Below are positions 17,263-21,733 of a stretch of 21,733 nucleotides of DNA, in pieces. The DNA lies in assembly GCA_002179805.1 (NCBI GenBank), contig NAVB01002519.1:1-21733 (forward strand), in the 5' to 3' direction. Position numbers and translations under genes: made by a program. The notes beneath the pieces are model-generated. The model was not told where the DNA came from. It ran no database searches and was given only the letters and a program-made list of their open reading frames with translations. How positions within the stretch are numbered: position 1 is the stretch's first letter; each line of letters opens with the position of its first letter. This DNA is from Acanthamoeba lenticulata (lineage: Eukaryota; Discosea; Longamoebia; Acanthamoebidae).

Positions 17263-18376
17263 TCAAGCGTGTCGAAGAAGGAGAAGGAGATTGTCCGCCA
17301 CGAAAGCCTGGAGCGACGCGTGGATGTGGTCAGGCGCCGACTGGCGGAGATGCGCCTCCGTCCCCATGCCACAGAGCAGCGCCACAGCCACGGACCCCGC
17401 CCGCTTGGCCATCACTGGAGAAGAAGACCAACATGTCAGATTGTCTTCTCTTTTCGTCGTGTTGTGAGCCGATCGGAGGCGTTGCCCGCGCTCGTACCCA
17501 CATCAGAGACCGCGTCGCCCACGTAGATGGTCTCGTGCGGCGCGACGCCAATGGACTGGAGCGCTTCCAGGTACTTGGTCGGGTCGGGCTTGTCAGCCTC
17601 AGTGACGGCAAAGGCAAAGTGCGCGAACAGGTGGCCCAGATCCCTCTCCAGCGCTGTGCAGAGAGGGACGTCAAGATCAAGATTCAGGCGAGACTGCAAT
17701 CCAAGCCTTCATGCGACCGCGACGACGAACCCTTGCGTGAGCCGTTGGACAGGACGCCCAAGATGTAGCCTCGCTCCTTTAGGCGCACTACGCTCTCCTC
17801 GGCGCCTTGATACATGGTGATGAGCTCTTTCACTTCGTCCGAGGCAAAGAGGCGCTGGTACTCGTCCCGCACGCCAGTCACCAGCTGCTCGTCGATCTCG
17901 CCTGCGCGCTCCTTCCCCCCACGCCCATGAGACCACACAGCCCTCGTCGTGGGTCCGCCCGGGCCAAGCACCGTGCCTTGGACGCGATGAGGTCGTTTAG
18001 CTGTTGCTCCCCGTCGGAACTGTCGAGGTAGTGCCGCAGCCCCTGTGCGAGTAGCATAAGTTGCCCGCGGCGCAGGGGCCCAATGAACAAGCGGTTCTGT
18101 ACCTCTCCCTTGGTGATGTAGAGCGCCTTGGTCGCATGGAGCAAGTTGTTGAAGGACTCCAACCCTCTGGGTTTAGTGCAAGCGTGAGTACGCTACGGAG
18201 GTTGAAGAGCAGTTGGCAGAAGATCCGCACCGCAGCTGGTAGGCGAGCCGGGAGTCGAATTGGAAGTCGCAGCCGTGCTTGGAAAAGGCGGAGGTGAAGC
18301 AGCGGTGCATGGCCCGCTCCGAGTCACGGAACACGCCGCCCACATCAAACACCACCGCCCGCACGTTGGCCATCAT
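17263..18376 (-). CDS. HAD-superfamily hydrolase (phosphatase-like)
   Basis: Exons, in order of translation: 18376-18231, 18166-17977, 17911-17731, 17653-17498, 17414-17263, giving 274 residues. HAD enzymes cleave phosphate or C-Cl bonds through an aspartyl intermediate. Motif I is VVFDVGGVF with nucleophile D11. Position +2 is Gly instead of the usual Asp. A helical cap covers about 25-145, motif II is LGVLSNGS (S167), motif III is K194 in DKPDPTKYLEALQ, and motif IV is IYVGDAVSDVVMAKRAG (D219, D223). The length is normal for the family. Exons 2 and 3 can be joined in frame only by a GC-AG intron (17976-17912, AAG|GCACGG to GGGAAG); no GT donor of workable size fits. The start MMANVR was chosen because the frame upstream is Phe-rich and non-coding in look. 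The substrate is unknown. Phosphoglycolate phosphatase-like activity is one option. Confidence 0.8.
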
Positions 18377-18481
18377 GCTCTTCTTGGGAAATGATTGTGT
18401 AAAGGAAACGAAAGAGAAAAACAAAAATTCGAACAATAAGGACACAGAGTTTCTTTCTGGTTATGTACAACAAGCGAAGAC

Positions 18482-18505
18482 GATGAGGATGAGGATGAGG
18501 ATGAT
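18482..18505 (+). repeat. GATGAG hexamer repeat in DHX38 3' flank
   Basis: Three GATGAG units plus GATGAT lie within 50 bases after the DHX38 stop (read on the minus strand as CTCATC repeats). They lie between that gene and the HAD start, so in 3' UTR or promoter sequence. Confidence 0.8.
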
Positions 18506-18530
18506 TATGAAGCTACGAGAGGCGGCCGCT

Positions 18531-21500
18531 TCAGAGGCCCAGACGGGCGGGGGTGCGGCGCGGGGTGCCGGGCTCGCGACGGCCAGGGGTGGCGAGGCGG
18601 AAGGCCTTTTGGCTGCGCTGGCGGGCCTCGAGGTCCTCCTTCATCTTCTCGAGCTTCTCGCGCTCGAGGCGGATCTGGAGCTCCTCCTCCATGTCGAGCT
18701 TCTCCTCCTTCTCGCGCTGGCGCTTCTTGAGGCGGTCCATGTGCGACGTGTTGAGGGAGAAGAACATGGGCCCGAGCTCGGCGAGCCATTCGGGCTCGAC
18801 GGCGGTGACGGTGCGCATGTACTCCTTGGTCGTCATGACGAGCTCGTGGTAGACGATGTAGTCTGGCGTCGTGCCGGAGCCAAAGAGGGCCGACGACGGG
18901 TGGAGGTGGCACGGCATGCCGTTGCGGAGGTTGACGTACTGGCCGATGCCCTTGAGCTTGGCGGCGTTGCCAAAGTAGGCGCTGCAGATGACCTTGCGGA
19001 CGATGTCCCACTCGGTGCCGCACGAGACGTACTCCATCTTCTGCTGCTTCATGATGTCGAGCAGCTGCGTGCGGATCTCGCGCACCTTGCGCATGGCCTT
19101 GGAGTGGACGTAGTGCTCCGTGCACCACTGGTTCGAGTAGTGGTTGTGCTTCCACTGCTGGTAGACGTGGAGCAGGGTCAAGTGGTCGGACTCGACCACG
19201 GAGAAGTGCTCGCGCTTGCGGTCGGCCTCCTCCTCGCGGCCCTTGGGCCGGAAGAAGACATTGGGCACGGAGAGCATCGAGACGATGGTGAGGATCTCGG
19301 CCGAGCAGCCCTCCTGCTCGCCCATGATGAGCATCTTGGACAGCGGCGGGTCGAGCGGGAACTCGACCATCTTGCGCCCGAGCGGGGTGAGCCCGCCCGT
19401 GTTGTCCAGGCAGCCCAGCACCCACAGGCCGTAGAGCGAGTTGATGATGTTGTCCTGCGGCGGCGCGTCCATGAAGTTGAACTGCAGCAAGTCGTCGATC
19501 CCGAGCGACTTGAGCAGCAGCACCACGTTGCCCAGATTGGTCCGCTGGATCTCGGGGATCGTGCTGTCGAGCATCTCGTGCCAGTACGCGTTCTCCGTGT
19601 AGAGCCGCCAGCAGTGGCCCGGTCCCGTGCGCCCTGCGCGGCCGGCCCGCTGGTTGGCGTTGGCCCGCGAGATGGGCGTGATCTGCAGCGCGTCCATCGC
19701 AATCCGCGGGTTGTACATCTTCATCTTGCAGTAGCCCGTGTCGATCACGTAGATGATGCCGTCCACCGTCAGCGACGTCTCGGCGATGTTGGTCGCCACG
19801 ATGCACTTGCGCTCGCCGCTGTCCGTCCGCTGGAAGATCTTGGCCTGCAGGTCGGCCGGCAGCTGCGAGTAGATGGGCAAAATGGCCATAGGCGGGACGT
19901 CGTCGCCGATCTGCTGCAGCCGCTCGGCCATCAGCGTGCACGTCACCTCGATGTCCTCCTGGCCCGTCATGAAGATCAGGATGTCTCCCGGCGGGTGCGA
20001 CAGGTGGATCGTGATGGCTTGCTTCACCGCCCCCTCCACGTAGTCGTCCACCGGCGTCTTGGCCCACTGCAGATCGGCGGATGTGGGTCAGCTCACCGCG
20101 GAGCGCAAAAGAGAGGATGATGACGTCAGCTGTCCAATGGGAGGGGACTCGCGGGCGTACCAGGATGTCGACGGGGAAGGTGCGGCCCGGGATGTGGAAG
20201 ACGGGCACGTTGCCAAAGTACCGCGCAAACTTCTCGGCATCCTGTATTCACATCACGCGTGCATGCGTCAGATTCTTGAACGCCGCTCCGGAGAGAGACT
20301 TGGGCGAGGGGCTGGCGTACGAGGGTGGCCGAGGTGACGATGAGCTTAAAGTCGGTGCGGGCGGCGACGACGTTCTTGAGGATGCCAAAGAGGACGTCCG
20401 TGTGGAGCGAGCGCTCGTGAGCCTCGTCCATCACCACGGCCGAATACTCCTCGAGCGACCCGGCATGGAGCGACTCGCGCAGGAGCACGCCGTCGGTCAT
20501 GTACTTGATCACGGTGCGCTCCGACGTGCAGTCCTCGAAGCGGATCGAATAGCCGACGAGGTCGCCCAGCTTGGAGTCCATCTCCTCGGCCACGCGCTTG
20601 GCAACTGACATGGCGGCTACGCGGCGAGGCTGCGTGCAGCCGATGCGGCCGTGCTTGCTGAAGCCCTCTTCGTGGAGGTACTGGGTGAGCTGCGTCGTCT
20701 TGCCGGAGCCGGTCTCGCCCACGATGACGACGATGTTGTAGTCGCGAATAACGTTCATGAGTTGCTCGCGGACCTGGTAGATGGGCAAGAACTCGCGCTG
20801 CTCCTTGATGGTCTTGGATGTGGCAAAGACCGAGACGGCCTGCGACTTTTCCTGCATGTGGTCGGCGAAGCGGCTCGACGCGCGGTAGTCCACCTCGCCG
20901 TCCTCGCGCATGGCCTGACCGTTGCTGGCGCCGCTGCTGGCGCCGTCCTCGCCGCTGGCCGTCGTCTTGACGCCCATGGCCGAGGCGATGCGCTTGCCGT
21001 GGATGTCCCAGTGCTTGTCCTGGGCCTTGATGCGGTCCTTGAGCTCGCGCTGTTCGCGCACGCGCTGCGAGCCCTTGCGCGCGATGACGGCCAAGTCCGA
21101 GGTCGGGTCGCGCACGGCCGAGACCATCGTCTGCTGTGTCGTGTGCGCCACGCGCCCGTCGAGGAAGGGCGGCTTGATGTCGTGGACGAGCAGCGACACG
21201 CGCTTCTCTTCGTCCTCACCGCCCTCAAACTCGGTCTCCACGGTGCGCTGCATGACGACGCCCGAGATCAGCAGCTGCGTCTCCTCCCACCGTCGCGCGT
21301 CCTCGTGCTTCTCGTTGGACTTTTTCTTGAGCTGCTCGGCCTGCTTCCGCGCGATCTCCTCCTCCATCTTCTTGAACTTTTCTTCATCGCCCATAAAGTA
21401 GCTCTTGTCCACGTCCGTCGCCTCTTCACCGTACAGCTCCCGCTCGTATTCGCGCTCGTAGCCCTCGTACTCTTCGGCCCCGATCGCTTCCCTGTTGCGC

Positions 21501-21733
21501 AGGCGCGCGTGTCAGCGAGGAGCCGCAATTGGCGAGACGAGACGAGGTTGGTACCGTCGAGGAGTGGACCGGACGGGGCGCCGCGGGGTGGCGCCGCCGT
21601 GGACCGAGGGTGTGCGGGCCGGGGTCCCGCGTGCGGGCGTGCGGCCATAGGTCGACGAGTCGCCGCGATCGTACCCGCGGGGCGTCTCGGCCACGGGCAC
21701 GCGCGGCCCGCGCCGAGGCCGGTTCTCCCACTC
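18531..21733 (-). CDS. DHX38: DHX38/PRP16 DEAH-box splicing helicase (5' end outside window)
   Basis: Visible exons, in order of translation: beyond 21733 to 21555, 21491-20321, 20241-20161, 20066-18531, giving about 988 residues. PRP16 hydrolyses ATP to remodel the spliceosome after the first step of splicing. Helicase motifs in order: I GETGSGKT, Ia [69 protein letters not shown]. Ratchet and OB-fold regions follow, including [18 protein letters not shown] and [19 protein letters not shown]16-specific marks are [27 protein letters not shown] upstream of the helicase core, and the C-terminus [11 protein letters not shown], nearly identical to the human end. The N-terminal visible part is Arg/Pro/Thr-rich with repeated TPAR/TPRR-like units. 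The remaining N-terminus lies outside. All three visible introns (63, 79, 94 nt) are GT-AG and in phase. Confidence 0.96.

Noticed and set aside
16541..17467. 308-codon plus-strand frame across the GH5 first exon
   Set aside because: Antisense to a gene with intact GH5 motifs and signal peptide. No recognisable content.
18279..20120. 613-codon open frame on the plus strand
   Set aside because: Antisense shadow of the GC-rich DHX38 last exon and the first HAD exon. The protein is a Leu/Val/Arg/Glu/His low-complexity string, and the helicase motifs are on the other strand.

Overview
The window is nuclear DNA of a gene-dense eukaryote, most likely an Acanthamoeba-like amoebozoan. This is inferred from GC-rich coding sequence with strong G/C third positions, AT-richer gaps of 90-600 bases, and many short introns (mostly 57-125 nt). 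The introns have GTACGT- or GTGCGT-like donors and short pyrimidine/CAG acceptors. All genes are eukaryotic families, and no bacterial operon structure, IS element or CRISPR array is visible. Exon models were built by hand from splice signals, reading phase and family conservation. In every model the exon lengths agree in phase.

Layout. 44-319 (-): first exon of an unrecognised gene leaving the left edge. 937-1680 (+): ribosomal protein eL6, single exon. 1794-2498 (+): an unresolved stretch with a signal-peptide start and frame-broken coding-like pieces. 2336-3648 (-): SNAPC1/SNAP43 homologue, 7 exons. 3859-6130 (-): protein with the plant-type A_thal_3526 domain and a Ser-rich tail, 6 exons. 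6345-7976 (+): PHAX-type RNA-export adaptor, 3 exons. 8095-11459 (+): Ariadne-type RBR ubiquitin ligase with two C-terminal ubiquitin-interacting motifs, 17 exons. 11550-14168 (+): GPI mannosyltransferase 4 (PIG-Z/SMP3), 9 exons. 14661-15260 (+): membrane protein with MAPEG-like features. 15443-17032 (-): secreted GH5 exo-beta-1,3-glucanase-like enzyme, 5 exons. 17263-18376 (-): HAD-family hydrolase, 5 exons, one intron apparently GC-AG. 18531-21733 (-): DHX38/PRP16 spliceosomal DEAH helicase, 5' end outside the window.

Function. Three genes belong to snRNA biology: SNAPC1 (snRNA gene transcription), PHAX (snRNA export) and DHX38 (second splicing step). The others serve translation, ubiquitin signalling, GPI-anchor synthesis, lipid or glutathione chemistry, glucan breakdown and small-molecule phosphate chemistry. 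They do not form one pathway. The observations most worth checking are the RBR-plus-tandem-UIM architecture, the A_thal_3526 domain outside plants, several stop-free introns of length 3n, micro-exons of 20-26 nt, and the unresolved 1.8-2.5 kb stretch.
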